A stretch of DNA of 64,000 bases from Tsuneonella suprasediminis (GCF_003605755.1 NZ_RAHJ01000014.1:1-64000); one strand, 5' to 3'; numbered from the stretch's first letter, positions 1-8,745 are shown. Notes: generated from the sequence alone by a model not told the origin. Translations and numbers: made by a program.

Positions 1-1080
1 GCCTTCCTCGACACGCTGCGCCAGCTTGGCTGCAACACCGATGCGCTGATGCTGATAGTGGTCGCAGCGCTGTTCTACGGCTTCTACTATCCCGCGCCTT
101 ACAGCCAAGGCCATGCGCAGGACGTGCGGCTGGCAGTGGTGAACGAGGCGCGCACCCCGCTCAGCCGACAGCTCGTCGATCTGATCGAGGCCAGCCCGCT
201 GGCCGAGGTCGCCGCCCGGCCCGCCAACCTAGCCGAGGCGCGCACCCTGCTGGTAGAGCGAAAGGTCGATGGCGTGCTGCTGCTGCCTGACCGAGCACTG
301 GATGACGCCCTGCGCGGCCAGGACAGTGGCATAGCGCTGTGGATCAACGGAACCTACCTCGTGCGAACCAAAGCTTTGGGCCAGGCGATCCAGGGGGCCA
401 TCGTCAACACGCTCAACAACGAGGCGAAAGGACGGCTCGGGGTTAGTATCGAAATTACCGATCCCGTCGAGTCGCAACCGCTGTTCAACCCCAATCTGGA
501 ATACGGCGCCTATATCTTTCCCGCCGTTGCACCGGTGATCCTCCAGCAGACCATGCTGTTTGGTACCGCCGTGCTATTCGCCGGGCGCAGGCGGCGCGGA
601 TGGAACGAACTGGGTGGCCAATGGCTGGCGCTGAGCCTCGTGTCGTTCGTGCTCACGCTGACCTATTTCGGCTGGTTCTTCGCTGCGCAGGATATCCCGC
701 GCCAAGCCGGAATCGGCGCCCTGCTGATCGTCGCGCTGTTTGCGGCAGGAGCCATCGCCGCCTTCTCGCTGTTCGCCGCCCGGCTGTTCCCCAACGCGCG
801 CGCCGCGCTGCTGTTGCTAATCCCCACCTCGCTACCGATCTTTTTCCTCTCGGGCGCGACCTGGCCGCGCGAGGCGATGCCGGGCTGGGTCTCGGCGCTG
901 GGCGCACTGCTCCCTTCAACCCACGCCAGCCGCGCCCTCCTTCTCACCGACCAGATGGGCGCGCCGTTATCGGACGCCCTTCGGCCGCTCACAGCTTTGG
1001 TGATACTGACAATTTCTTTTTTTGTCGGGTCGGGCCTTGTTTCGCGGTTTATGACGAATCCGGATGAATTGACGACATAA
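1..1080 (+). CDS. ABC-2 type transporter permease, 5' partial
   Basis: The reading frame is open from the first base of the window, so the true start lies to the left. It ends at TAA 1078-1080. The visible 359 residues have one N-terminal membrane segment (LIVVAALFYGFYY), a periplasmic domain of about 140 residues, and then five or six hydrophobic segments in the C-terminal half. This is the layout of ABC-2 permeases of the YhhJ/YbhR kind, which work as exporter halves with an ATPase and usually an HlyD-type adaptor. Those partners would lie upstream, outside the window. The substrate cannot be told. Family call is from layout and sequence feel, not a search. Confidence 0.75.
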   Translation, partial: AFLDTLRQLGCNTDALMLIVVAALFYGFYYPAPYSQGHAQDVRLAVVNEARTPLSRQLVDLIEASPLAEVAARPANLAEARTLLVERKVDGVLLLPDRALDDALRGQDSGIALWINGTYLVRTKALGQAIQGAIVNTLNNEAKGRLGVSIEITDPVESQPLFNPNLEYGAYIFPAVAPVILQQTMLFGTAVLFAGRRRRGWNELGGQWLALSLVSFVLTLTYFGWFFAAQDIPRQAGIGALLIVALFAAGAIAAFSLFAARLFPNARAALLLLIPTSLPIFFLSGATWPREAMPGWVSALGALLPSTHASRALLLTDQMGAPLSDALRPLTALVILTISFFVGSGLVSRFMTNPDELTT

Positions 1081-1475
1081 TCGACAGATCGCCGGGAGCA
1101 GGCTTGTTGCCGAGCGGTTCGCTCCCCGCCGCGGGCCGGGCGCTCACGAACGCGCCTTACTTGCTGCGCTTGTGCAAGCAATGCTGGCATCGACCTCCTG
1201 CCAGATGTCTGTCCAATCGGCACGAGAGCAGCTTTCGCTGTTTCGAGGCTTACAAGCTGCCAGTCCGCTCTCGGGCCAACTTGGGACGATCCAGGTTAGC
1301 CACCGGGCGAATTAAAGTCTCAGGGCCGATCAGCTTTCGATCGCACCCGGGCCGCGCCAGCCGGCCAGCACTTCGGGCAGGGGCTAGGACCACGATATTT
1401 GTGGCCGCGACTGCATGTCTTCCAACGTTGTTGGCTTCCGGTCGCGCATTGCCCTTTTCGCGCTTTGCCTTTCTC
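1081..1475. other. gene-free stretch between ABC permease and DJ-1 gene
   Basis: About 395 bases lie between the convergent ends of the permease and the DJ-1/PfpI gene. The open frames here on both strands have low-complexity, Arg/Ser-rich translations with no recognisable domain, as expected of shadow frames in GC-rich DNA. I see no RNA gene, clear repeat or strong terminator. Confidence 0.5.
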
Positions 1476-2039
1476 TTACTTCGAATGCTCGGCGCCGAGC
1501 ATGTTTTCCAACTCTTCTGCCTTCTGAGGATCGAGTCCCGCTGCCACGAGGACTTCGCGTGCGAAGCTCGCAGGGGCAGGGGCAGGAGCAGTGATAATGT
1601 CCTTGTCGCGAACGGCCCTCGGCTCATCGACGTACCTACCTGTGCCCGAATACGCTTTTACGTAATTGCCGAGATAATCAGGCCCGTTAGATGTGTGGCT
1701 GACATTATCGAGCATACCGGCACGGGCCAGGGCGATCGTTCCACCGCAAATGCCAGCGATGACGCAACCTGACTCACGAGATTGTCTCAACTTTTGGCCA
1801 ATGTCCAAGCCATCGTCCGCCTCGAAAGCGGGCCCCCCGCAGATGACGACGACGCCCTCGTCTGGTGCTTCGAACCTCCCAGTCTCGGCTATAGGCAAAC
1901 CTGCGGCGGACTTAAGTGCGCCCCCCTTGGGAGATACGAACCGGAACTCCGCTCCGTAGAAGGCGCGGCCAGCACCGCACAGCGGTGCAATTTCCCAATC
2001 AGAATAACCTTCTGTGAGGACAACTGTAATGGGGTGCAT
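1476..2039 (-). CDS. DJ-1/PfpI family protein
   Basis: A 187-residue single-domain protein of the DJ-1/PfpI superfamily. The nucleophile-elbow motif AGICGGT is present with Cys98, and the N-terminal strand carries the acidic residue region LTEGYSDWEIAP. Members include glyoxalases/deglycases, chaperones and intracellular proteases, so the exact activity is open; the length is normal for the family. The start ATG at 2039 follows the usual N-terminal pattern (MHPITVVL). It stands alone, convergent with the upstream permease. Role in aldehyde or oxidative stress is an inference from the family and from the stress-gene surroundings. Confidence 0.8.
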   Translation of the reverse strand: MHPITVVLTEGYSDWEIAPLCGAGRAFYGAEFRFVSPKGGALKSAAGLPIAETGRFEAPDEGVVVICGGPAFEADDGLDIGQKLRQSRESGCVIAGICGGTIALARAGMLDNVSHTSNGPDYLGNYVKAYSGTGRYVDEPRAVRDKDIITAPAPAPASFAREVLVAAGLDPQKAEELENMLGAEHSK

Positions 2040-2422
2040 TTATGATCCCTTCGCTTCCCAGGCGTTCAACGACAATAACTGATATCAAGCCGTGAGGGTC
2101 GGCCCGTTTCCATGCCTTCGACCTAGCACAGAGTTTGTCTTGTGTCTTTGAAGGCTACTGCGTCCGAAGATGAAAGATTGCGGTGAGGTCGTGAGCCGAA
2201 CGGCGGCTTTCCGCATTTTCAGACCCAAAGCAGACTGACCGCAACCGGCCCACAAGAAGCCGGAGGCCGCCCGCGCCTCGGCGCATCGGCACCCTCCGGT
2301 TCATCGGCGTTGGCTGAGGCACCTGGCTTTCCGGCCTGTTCCGGCAGGTCCGTGAAGAACACGTCCTCTGGATCCCGACCTGGGAAGCAGCGAAGGAGCC
2401 ATTGCCAAGGTTTGGACGGTGA
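2040..2422. other. gene-free stretch upstream of a gene remnant
   Basis: About 380 bases with no credible gene. It separates the DJ-1 gene from the truncated glycoside hydrolase fragment. The right part may be decayed coding sequence of that hydrolase, since the recognisable frame begins directly after a stop at 2420-2422, but I could not align it by eye. Confidence 0.4.
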
Positions 2423-2995
2423 AGCCGGAACATTCCGCTGCACTTCCCGGCCGATTCAGGCGCGCCGGAACAAATCTCGTTGCGTACGCTGGTGTCACTC
2501 CACCGCCACCCCGATCCGGGCGTGCGCCATTTCGCGGGTACCGCCAGTTACCGCACCCGTTTCATCTTACCGGCGATGAAAGCAGGGGGAGAGATGCGCC
2601 TCTATCTCGATCTCGGCCGCGTGGAGGTCATCGCGGAGGTCCGCCTTAACGGCACCGTGCTTGCGACGCTGTGGAAGCCGCCCTTCCGACACGACGTGAC
2701 GGATGCGGTGGGGTCAGGCGAGAATTTGCTGGAGGTTTTGGTCACCAGCCTTTGGCCTAATCGGCTGATTGGCGATGAGCAATTGCCTTCCGAAAAGGCC
2801 TTTCGCGCGGCGGGCGGGATTGAGGCTTTGCCCGCTTGGTATCGTGCAGGACTGCCCAAACCACCCGGGGGACGCATCACTTTTGCGACCTGGAAGCATT
2901 TCGCGAAGAATTCGCCGCTGCTGGAATCTGGCCTTCTCGGCCCGGTTGTACTGCGCCAGGCTCTTCGGCATCCGATTATCGGCACCGGACATTAG
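2423..2995 (+). pseudogene. C-terminal remnant of a GH106-like glycoside hydrolase
   Basis: Only the last 190 or so residues of a much larger enzyme are readable. The fragment begins after an in-frame stop (2420-2422) and contains the typical C-terminal jelly-roll text of GH106-type alpha-L-rhamnosidase-like proteins: HPDPGVRHFAGTASYRTRF, then RLYLDLGRVEVIAEVRLNG, TLWKPPFRHDVTDA, NLLEVLVTSLWPNRLIGDE, and a natural end SGLLGPVVLR. Full-length relatives are around 1000 residues, so the catalytic part is missing. No ATG or ribosome site fits. It lies just left of an IS3-family element. I judge it a dead relic; the GH106 assignment is from memory of the family. Confidence 0.7.
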
Positions 2996-3245
2996 TCTGC
3001 CCTTGGCCGGTCTTAGAAGGCATTTTGTCAGGAACTTGTCGGAAGACTGATCGCCGGCAACGAGGTGCTGCGCACTTGAGATCGAAGTGCGCTTGCACGT
3101 TATGCCAACCGTCGCGAACGCGTTTACCGGATCGTCCTGCGCACGCCGCTAGACGACGAGAAGAAGGAACCGGGCGCTTAGCGCCCGTGACGTGACCCCC
3201 AGCTTTCCCCCAGCTGGGACTAGAGCCGCACGGTTGTTTGCACTG

Positions 3246-4076
3246 CTACCCAACGTCGGACCACTTGGGTCTGGAGTTTTCCGCCTTTCTCATTTCCGGT
3301 GGGCTGGATGCACCGGCTGAGTTTGCCAGCATTATCGGGGGGATATTCCCGATCGCGCTGTGCGGTCGCTCTTCGTTGTAGTGTCTACGCCAGGCCTCCA
3401 GCTTTTCGCAAGCATCTTGCAGCGACAGGAACCAGTGCGCATTCAGGCATTCGCTGCGCAGCTTGCTGTTGAATGCCTCGATGAACGCATTGTCTGTGGG
3501 CTTGCCAGGGCGGGAGAAGTCCAGGATCACACCGCGCTGGTAAGCCCACAGATCCATGTCCCGCGAGATAAACTCGCTGCCATTGTCCACCCTGATCGTC
3601 TTGGGATAGCCGATCTTCCGGCAGGCACGATCCAGTGTAGCAACCACGTCCTCACCGCGATAACTGAACCGGGGATCGATCACCGGCGATAGCCGTGAGA
3701 ACGTGTCGACCACCGTCAGGATACGCAGCTTGCGACCTGTCGCCAGCTGGTCGTACACGAAGTCCATCGCCCACACATCGTTCGGCCGAACCGCCGGTGC
3801 ACGATCGTCGCGTAGCTTCGCCTTCACCCGCCGCTTGGGCGTCTTGTTCCGCAGCTGCAAGCCCAACTCCCTGTAAAGCCTGTAGACCTTCTTCAGGTTC
3901 ACAACCCAGCCATCGCGGCGAAGGATGTAGTATACCCGCCGGTAGCCGTAGCGAACATGCGTCTCGCAGATCTCCTTGATCCGCTTCTTCAGAAAGGCCG
4001 GATCGGTCCGGCGGGACTGGTAGTGATAGGTCGAACGATCAAACCGCAATGCCGAGCATGCCCTGCGGATCGTCAC
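3246..4076 (-). CDS. IS3-family transposase OrfB (DDE integrase domain)
   Basis: A 276-residue DDE transposase. It holds the HTH_21 region (ALRFDRSTYHYQSRR; RYGYRRVYYILRRDG) and an rve integrase core with the acidic triad visible in WAMDFVYD, IRVDNGSEF and AFIEAFNSKLR. The frame is open upstream of the GTG at 4076 to about 4130 (reading ALRPDRKREIIDAVRQ), so the working protein is likely an OrfAB fusion made by -1 frameshifting near the AAAG just before the OrfA stop. The stop at 3246 falls about ten bases outside the inverted repeat I propose, which hints that the left end of the element could be slightly further left. Confidence 0.92.
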   Translation of the reverse strand: MTIRRACSALRFDRSTYHYQSRRTDPAFLKKRIKEICETHVRYGYRRVYYILRRDGWVVNLKKVYRLYRELGLQLRNKTPKRRVKAKLRDDRAPAVRPNDVWAMDFVYDQLATGRKLRILTVVDTFSRLSPVIDPRFSYRGEDVVATLDRACRKIGYPKTIRVDNGSEFISRDMDLWAYQRGVILDFSRPGKPTDNAFIEAFNSKLRSECLNAHWFLSLQDACEKLEAWRRHYNEERPHSAIGNIPPIMLANSAGASSPPEMRKAENSRPKWSDVG

Positions 4077-4455
4077 CTGCCAGTCCTGCCGAACAGCGTC
4101 GATAATCTCGCGCTTCCGGTCCGGCCTTAAAGCTTTCGCTTGATGACATCCTGCAGCATCTCGCGATCCAGCGTCAGATCGGCGACGATCTTCTTCAGCC
4201 GGCCGTTCTCATCTTCCAGCTCGCGCAACCGCCGCATCTCCGATGGCATCAGCCCCGCGTATTTCTTCTTCCAGTTGAAGTAGGTCGCCTGGCTGATCCC
4301 CGCCTTGCGGCAAATATCAGCAACCGGCGTCCCTTCTTCACCCTGCTTGATAACGAACGCCTTCTGCGCGTCCGTGAACTTCGATGCTTTCATGCCGTAA
4401 CTCCTCGCCCAGCCAAGGATACATACGGCGGAAAACTCTAACTGCGAATGGTCCA
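3256..4455 (-). mobile_element. IS3-family insertion sequence
   Basis: A two-ORF element of about 1.2 kb. The ends are approximate. The right end reads TGGTCCA at 4449-4455 and the left end TCGGACCA at 3256-3263, and both ends carry GAGTTTTCCGCC further inside in inverted orientation (about 3273-3284 left; complement at about 4424-4437 right). So imperfect terminal inverted repeats of about 30 bases are present. I find no convincing target-site duplication. OrfA and OrfB are both intact and joined by a -1 frameshift region, so the element may still be active. Confidence 0.75.
4127..4393 (-). CDS. IS3-family transposase OrfA (HTH)
   Basis: An 88-residue DNA-binding subunit. It has an HTH_8/HTH_38-like helix-turn-helix (FVIKQGEEGTPVADICRKAG, then SQATYFNWKKKY) followed by a leucine-zipper coiled coil (MRRLRELEDENGRLKKIVA). 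It is the leading frame of the IS; its 3' end overlaps the open part of OrfB in the -1 frame. OrfA binds the terminal inverted repeats and is needed for OrfAB fusion in this family. Confidence 0.92.
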   Translation of the reverse strand: MKASKFTDAQKAFVIKQGEEGTPVADICRKAGISQATYFNWKKKYAGLMPSEMRRLRELEDENGRLKKIVADLTLDREMLQDVIKRKL

Positions 4456-4653
4456 GTTTTCAGGTGGCAGAGCAACAGCAGACGCACCGAAATCAGGTTC
4501 CAAGGTGAAAAGACGTACCTTATCGAAGTTTCGGTGCTTACGGCTTGTCGTGTGCGAGCGGGCGGGTCTAACATTCACCAGCATGTCCGTTCGACAGCGG
4601 CGGAGGAGTGCAAGGTAGCTGCACACGACATTGCAGCCCAAGGGAGAAGCCAC

Positions 4654-4854
4654 ATGGCCATTGCAAAAACGATAGAAGTGATAGCGAGTTCAACTCAAGG
4701 CATAGAATCCGCGGTCCGCGATGGGATCGCCAAGGTCGGGCAAACCGTCGATAACATCGAGGGCGCATGGGTCAAAGACACCAAGGTCGTCGTTCGTGAT
4801 GGCGGTGTCGCCGAATGGCGCGTGACGATGGTCGTTACATTTATCGTCAACTAA
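4654..4854 (+). CDS. dodecin family flavin-binding protein
   Basis: A 66-residue protein of the dodecin family: MAIAKTIEVIASSTQGIE, then the typical AVRDGIAKVGQTVDNI helix and a C-terminal strand VAEWRVTMVVTFIVN. Dodecins form hollow dodecamers that store or buffer riboflavin or FMN. I chose ATG 4654 because the family starts there and GGGAGAAG precedes it at a good distance; a longer open frame to the left is not conserved-looking. It is followed 16 bases later by a yegP gene, so the two may be co-transcribed. Confidence 0.9.
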   Translation: MAIAKTIEVIASSTQGIESAVRDGIAKVGQTVDNIEGAWVKDTKVVVRDGGVAEWRVTMVVTFIVN

Positions 4855-4870
4855 ACCGGGGAGGTGACTG

Positions 4871-5047
4871 ATGCCACACAAGTTCGAAGTTTATAAGGAC
4901 AAGAAGGGTGAGTTCCGCATTCGCTTCAAATACAATTCCGAAGTCATGTTTTCATCGGAAGGTTATATCAGTAAATCGTCCGCAATGTCTGCCATTGAAT
5001 CATTCAAAAAGAACGGACCCGGCGCAGCTATTGAGGACAACAGCTGA
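4871..5047 (+). CDS. YegP family (DUF1508) small protein
   Basis: A 58-residue protein: MPHKFEVYKDKKGEFRIRF, then NSEVMFSSEGYISKSSAMSA and a final IESFKKNGPGA. This is one DUF1508 repeat; Escherichia coli YegP has two. The repeat gives a small alpha/beta fold of unknown function, often seen near stress genes. GGGGAGGTGACTG before the ATG gives a good ribosome site, and the gene follows dodecin directly. It is short enough to be missed by length-filtered gene calling. Confidence 0.88.
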   Translation: MPHKFEVYKDKKGEFRIRFKYNSEVMFSSEGYISKSSAMSAIESFKKNGPGAAIEDNS

Positions 5048-5113
5048 CAGGTGTCGGATCCGTGCCATACAGGGAAATGACATAGATTTTGAACCCTTAC
5101 TAGGAGCTGTGAA

Positions 5114-5446
5114 ATGAGCGCACGAACCTTTGGAATCCTTTGCCTTTGCGCGGTGGTTGCAGCCTGCGGATCGAAGTCTGCGGACGAGGCAGCGCCAACC
5201 GAGGCTTCGACAGTAGCGGCGGCACCGGCCCCGACGATGGGCTCACCCGTAGCCATGGAACCTGCTCCCGAAGGACTGCCCTCACGCATAGCGCGGGAGG
5301 TGATTACAGCTAGTGGCCAGACATGCGGGCAGGTAGCAAACGCGGAGCGAGCAAGTGACGGAACAATAAACGCCACTTGCTCAGGCGGAGAGAGCTATCA
5401 GGTGTACACTTCGCCGGGACAAGGGCCGGTTGCGGTCAAGCGATAG
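5114..5446 (+). CDS. small hypothetical lipoprotein
   Basis: A 110-residue protein with a lipoprotein signal: MSARTFGILCLCAVVAACG, with the lipobox at VAAC and Cys18 as the acylated residue. It is followed by an Ala/Pro/Thr-rich linker and a C-terminal domain of about 55 residues with two cysteines (TCGQVANAERASDGTINATC) that could form a disulfide. I do not recognise the family. AGGAGCTGTGAA precedes the ATG. A strong hairpin follows the gene. Confidence 0.75.
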   Translation: MSARTFGILCLCAVVAACGSKSADEAAPTEASTVAAAPAPTMGSPVAMEPAPEGLPSRIAREVITASGQTCGQVANAERASDGTINATCSGGESYQVYTSPGQGPVAVKR

Positions 5447-5457
5447 CGATAGATAGT

Positions 5458-5497
5458 CAATCGGTCTCGCATGTCATCCGTGCTGCGAGACCGATTG
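5458..5497. terminator. hairpin between convergent genes
   Basis: The inverted repeat CAATCGGTCTCGCA / TGCGAGACCGATTG gives a 14-bp perfect stem with a 12-base loop. It lies between the convergent lipoprotein and DUF3597 genes. A T-rich tract is weak, so it is a probable but not textbook bidirectional terminator. Confidence 0.7.
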
Positions 5498-5514
5498 TCT
5501 GAAAATTGCGGCTT

Positions 5515-5904
5515 TTAGTCCAGAAGTTCTGCTGGAACTTTCCCGCCATTCGCCGCGAGTTCGCGCATCGTCGCCTTGTGCAGCCACAAGTTCATTTCGG
5601 CGCTACCGTCAAGCTCACCGGTATAGCCCAGCTCGCGCGCCAGTTCCTTGCGATTGTCCAGACTAGAGTCGACTCCGATCAGCTTCATAAGATCGACGAT
5701 CGAGGTGCGCCAATTCAGGTTCTTGCCCTCGGCCATCGCCGCCAGGTTGCGTTCGACATCGACGTCGGAGACTTTGGCGGGACCTGCCTGCTGCGGCGGG
5801 GCAGCGGGGTTGCTGGGAGGCGCTACGCTACCAGTGCCAGCGGGCGGAGTGGCCGCATGCGCCTTGCCGAAAATAGCGTCCTTGATCTTTCCGAAGATGC
5901 TCAT
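5515..5904 (-). CDS. DUF3597 domain protein
   Basis: A 129-residue protein that begins MSIFGKIKDAIFGKAHA, then a Pro/Ala-rich linker to about residue 45, and then the DUF3597 domain (VDVERNLAAMAEGKNLNWRT, SIVDLMKLIGVDSSLDNRKE, LARELGYTGELDGSAEMN). These proteins look LysM-like or cytosolic and have no known function. GGAGAATTCC before the ATG supports the start. The gene stands alone on the minus strand between two plus-strand stress-type genes. Confidence 0.85.
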   Translation of the reverse strand: MSIFGKIKDAIFGKAHAATPPAGTGSVAPPSNPAAPPQQAGPAKVSDVDVERNLAAMAEGKNLNWRTSIVDLMKLIGVDSSLDNRKELARELGYTGELDGSAEMNLWLHKATMRELAANGGKVPAELLD

Positions 5905-6034
5905 GGAATTCTCCTTGTTGCGACCTCGTCAGGGTGCGCCCCAAAACCGAGATTGGCAAGGACCCGGCTCCGCGTTGCTTCTGCAGCGTAATGACCTACA
6001 AGAAGCAGGAAGCTGAAAAGAACGGAGAGTGCCC

Positions 6035-6574
6035 ATGGATCTCAACGAAATTCTTCGCTCGCAAGGCGGCATTGGCGCAATCGCCAACCAGCTGGGCATC
6101 TCGGAAGCACAGGCACAGCAAGGTGCTGCGGCCCTCTTGCCTTCCATCCTCAGCGGCTTTGGCCAGCGAGCTGGCGGCTCAGAGAGTGGCGGCCTTGGCG
6201 GCCTGGGAGCAGTCCTAGAATCACTTGGAGGAGCAGACCTCAGCCGCAACGTAGTCGGACCGGAACCGACTCGCGTCGAACGGGGCAACGACATCCTCGG
6301 TGAGATCTTTGGGTCCAAGGACGTCAGTCGGCAGGTTGCCGGGGAAGCATCTCAATCCACCGGCCTAGATCCGGCACTCCTGAAGAAGATGCTGCCAATC
6401 GTGGCGATGCTCGTGGCGGGATACCTGTCTTCGCAAAGCAACAAGACCGGCCAGACTGGTGGTCTCGGCGACGTCTTGGGTCAGGTCATCGGCAGCATGG
6501 GAGGCGCCGGGGGCGGTGGACTGGGAGGCGGATTGGGCGGAGTGCTCGGGTCTGTCCTAAGCGGTAGGCGCTAG
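6035..6574 (+). CDS. DUF937 domain protein
   Basis: A 179-residue protein of the DUF937/YidB-like type: MDLNEILRSQGGIGAIANQL, GISEAQAQQGAAALLPSILS, then a glycine-rich middle, a second DUF937-like motif (VSRQVAGEASQSTGLDPALL, KKMLPIVAMLVAGYLSSQS) and a Gly-rich tail with GGLGG repeats. A GTG lies six bases upstream, but the GGAG at 6024-6027 is well spaced only for ATG 6035, so I chose that. Function is unknown; relatives are often linked to envelope stress. Confidence 0.85.
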   Translation: MDLNEILRSQGGIGAIANQLGISEAQAQQGAAALLPSILSGFGQRAGGSESGGLGGLGAVLESLGGADLSRNVVGPEPTRVERGNDILGEIFGSKDVSRQVAGEASQSTGLDPALLKKMLPIVAMLVAGYLSSQSNKTGQTGGLGDVLGQVIGSMGGAGGGGLGGGLGGVLGSVLSGRR

Positions 6575-6954
6575 TATTCTTGGTTGGTCTTCGGCCTCGC
6601 TTATCCAAGTGATTCGATCCAGATCGGCTGACCTTCTATAGCGGTACCCGTTCGACGTTCCTGCAGATCGAACCAACTTCGGTCGCAGGCACTGCGAATG
6701 CCTTCCTCGGGGCTGTTGGCGGTGAGGACCGACAAAACGGATGGTTGGGTCCGCTTTCGCTGGCTGGGCGTCGAAAGCGGTCATTCCGCAACGGCCCAGA
6801 AGCTGCCAGGCAGCAAAGCGCCCTCATGTCGGACGTTCAGGCTCTAACAAACGATCTGAAAGCCAACAGGTAGCTTGCTCTAGTTATGTGCACCGCTGAT
6901 GTTCGATGATGGTTGGCATTGCGTTGATCGTGGCACAACCGGCGCTATTTATCC
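6575..6954. other. gene-free stretch upstream of the HtrA gene
   Basis: About 380 bases with no credible gene on either strand. It presumably holds the htrA promoter. A text around 6750-6815 (CGAAAGCGGTCATTCCG followed by AGAAGCTGCCAGGCAGC) resembles degenerate intergenic sequence common in sphingomonads, but I cannot assign it. No sigma-32-like motif was found here. Confidence 0.4.
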
Positions 6955-8091
6955 ATGATGAGACAAACGTTGACGAAGCCAATGTCATATGCGCGTCCGT
7001 GGATAGTGGTTTTGATCATCATGAACGTCTTTCTTCTCGCCGCCTCCGCAGCCCTCTTGATCAACCAATCCGCCCCGTTGGCCGAACCCCGCGTCGTCAC
7101 TGCGCGGGGCGATCTTGCCGCGGATGAACGTGCTACAATCGATTTGTTTCGCAATGCGCGCGATTCAGTGGTGTTCATTTCCACCCGGCAGCGTGTGGCC
7201 GATTTCTGGACACGCAATGTCTATAGCGTGCCCCGCGGATCGGGCTCGGGTCTCGTATGGGACGAGGCAGGCCATATTGTAACAAATTTCCATGTCATCG
7301 AGGGTGCATCCGAAGCACAAATACAGCTTGCCGACGGTCGCCAGTTTTCCGCCACTCTGGTCGGTGTGAGCCCACAACACGATCTTGCTGTCCTAAAAAT
7401 TGGCGGTGCAGGCTTCACTGCGCCTGCCCAGGTGCCCATAGGCACGAGCAGCGACCTGCAGGTCGGACAGAATGTCTTCGCGATCGGAAATCCGTTCGGC
7501 CTGGACTGGACCTTGACCAAGGGCATTGTCTCGGCACTGGATCGTTCGCTGCCGAACGAAAACGGCCCCGACATTCGGCACCTGATCCAGACCGATGCCG
7601 CAATCAATCCGGGAAATTCGGGTGGCCCGCTACTCGACTCCGCTGGCCGACTAATCGGGATCAATACCGCGATATACAGTCCCTCCGGGGCATCGGCAGG
7701 AATCGGCTTTGCTGTGCCGCTCGACACGGTGATGCGCGTTGTGCCGCAGCTCATTTCCGAGGGGCGCTATACGCGGCCCAGCCTTGGCCTCGAAAGCGAC
7801 GACGATATCAACGACCGGCTCAAGCGCGCTTCAGGGATCGAGGGTGTTTTTGTCCTGCGGGTCGATCCCGGGTCGGGAGCCGAGCGCGCCGGTCTGGTCG
7901 CAGCGCAGCGCACAAGGCGCGGCGTGGCTCCCGGGGACATCGTTACCGCTATGAACGGCAAACCTGTTTCGCGGGTCGGCGACCTGCTCGCCCGCCTTGA
8001 CGACTTTCGGGTCGGGCAAAGCGTTGAACTGACGTTGATGCGCGGCGGCGAGGTGCGAACGGTCAGGCTCGAACTCGAACCGGGAAGTTGA
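6955..8091 (+). CDS. HtrA/DegP-like trypsin-type serine protease with one PDZ domain
   Basis: A 378-residue envelope protease. One N-terminal membrane anchor (IVVLIIMNVFLLAASAALLI) is followed by a trypsin-like domain with the full triad: His in TNFHVIEG, Asp in QHDLAVLK, Ser in NPGNSGGPL. One C-terminal PDZ domain follows (GIEGVFVLRVDPGSGAERAG ... PGDIVTAMNGKPV). This is the DegS/HtrA layout with one PDZ, anchored rather than soluble. Two adjacent ATGs (6955, 6958) and one at 6982 are possible starts, with no clear ribosome site for any. It degrades or senses misfolded envelope proteins, in keeping with the chaperone genes that follow on the other strand. Confidence 0.9.
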   Translation: MMRQTLTKPMSYARPWIVVLIIMNVFLLAASAALLINQSAPLAEPRVVTARGDLAADERATIDLFRNARDSVVFISTRQRVADFWTRNVYSVPRGSGSGLVWDEAGHIVTNFHVIEGASEAQIQLADGRQFSATLVGVSPQHDLAVLKIGGAGFTAPAQVPIGTSSDLQVGQNVFAIGNPFGLDWTLTKGIVSALDRSLPNENGPDIRHLIQTDAAINPGNSGGPLLDSAGRLIGINTAIYSPSGASAGIGFAVPLDTVMRVVPQLISEGRYTRPSLGLESDDDINDRLKRASGIEGVFVLRVDPGSGAERAGLVAAQRTRRGVAPGDIVTAMNGKPVSRVGDLLARLDDFRVGQSVELTLMRGGEVRTVRLELEPGS

Positions 8092-8101
8092 TGCATAAAG
8101 A

Positions 8102-8130
8102 AGGGCCGGTCCACTGGTATCACCGGCCCT
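8102..8130. terminator. bidirectional hairpin between htrA and hsp20
   Basis: AGGGCCGGT and ACCGGCCCT form a nine-base-pair GC-rich stem between the convergent htrA and hsp20 genes. It likely ends transcription from both sides. Confidence 0.75.
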
Positions 8131-8141
8131 CACGGCTGCCA

Positions 8142-8642
8142 TTAACCGGCGTTGATCGGGATCGTCTTGCGGCCTTTTGCCGCTTCTAAGGTACGCGGAA
8201 TTCTAACGGTCAGAACACCGTTGCGGAAAGCGGCCTCGACCTTGTCTTCGTCAATCTGCGAGGGAAGACCGATGCGGCGCTCGAAGCGGCCGTAGCTGCG
8301 TTCGGAATAGCCGCGTTCCTCGTCGCTGGTCTCGGACTTCTTCTCACCCCGGATCACCAGTTGATGATCGTCTAGGCTGATTTCGATGTCTTTTTCCTCC
8401 ATGCCCGGCAGTTCGGCCATGACACGGATTTCCTTGTCGTTCTCCGACAACTCCACACGCGGCCAGCCAATGCTGCGTCCGATGGACGGCAGCGAGGGCA
8501 TGGAAAACCCGCGAAACATGTCGTCGAATAAGCGATTGATATCCCGATGAAGCGACATCACCGAATGATCGACCCGCTCCTCCTGCCGGGGAGCGATGTC
8601 TTGGCCCTGGCTTTTCCAGGGAATGAGATCGCGAATGGCCAT
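8142..8642 (-). CDS. Hsp20/alpha-crystallin small heat-shock protein (class with EEKD domain)
   Basis: A 166-residue small heat-shock protein: an N-terminal arm (MAIRDLIPWKSQG), an alpha-crystallin domain from WPRVELSENDKEIRVMAELP to the GVLTVRIPR motif, and a C-terminal I-x-I style tail (KTIPINAG). It acts as an ATP-independent holdase. I chose ATG 8642 rather than the longer frame because AGGAGG stands eight bases ahead of it. It is the second gene after the hsp20 at 8746-9222, 103 bases downstream, so both probably share the heat-shock promoter at 9326-9354. Confidence 0.95.
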   Translation of the reverse strand: MAIRDLIPWKSQGQDIAPRQEERVDHSVMSLHRDINRLFDDMFRGFSMPSLPSIGRSIGWPRVELSENDKEIRVMAELPGMEEKDIEISLDDHQLVIRGEKKSETSDEERGYSERSYGRFERRIGLPSQIDEDKVEAAFRNGVLTVRIPRTLEAAKGRKTIPINAG

Positions 8643-8745
8643 CTCGACATTCCTCCTGTTTTCCGACTGGTTCAGGCAAGGCCCCGTCAAGCGGGGCAGG
8701 CGCGATTGCACCCACCCCGCCGAGGATTTGCCCGGTGATTAAGGT

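Noticed and set aside
1104..1772. 222-codon frame over the intergenic stretch and the 3' end of the DJ-1 gene
   Set aside because: It overlaps the DJ-1 gene on the other strand and has no recognisable domain.
2996..3245. Short frame with RERVYRIVLRTPLDDEKKEP near 3116-3181
   Set aside because: It might be the tail of another lost gene, but it is too short to assign and has no start.
6745..6840. Degenerate text with CGAAAGCGGTCATTCCG, loosely similar to 12905-12940
   Set aside because: Similarity is short and patchy; it could be chance or common sphingomonad intergenic sequence.
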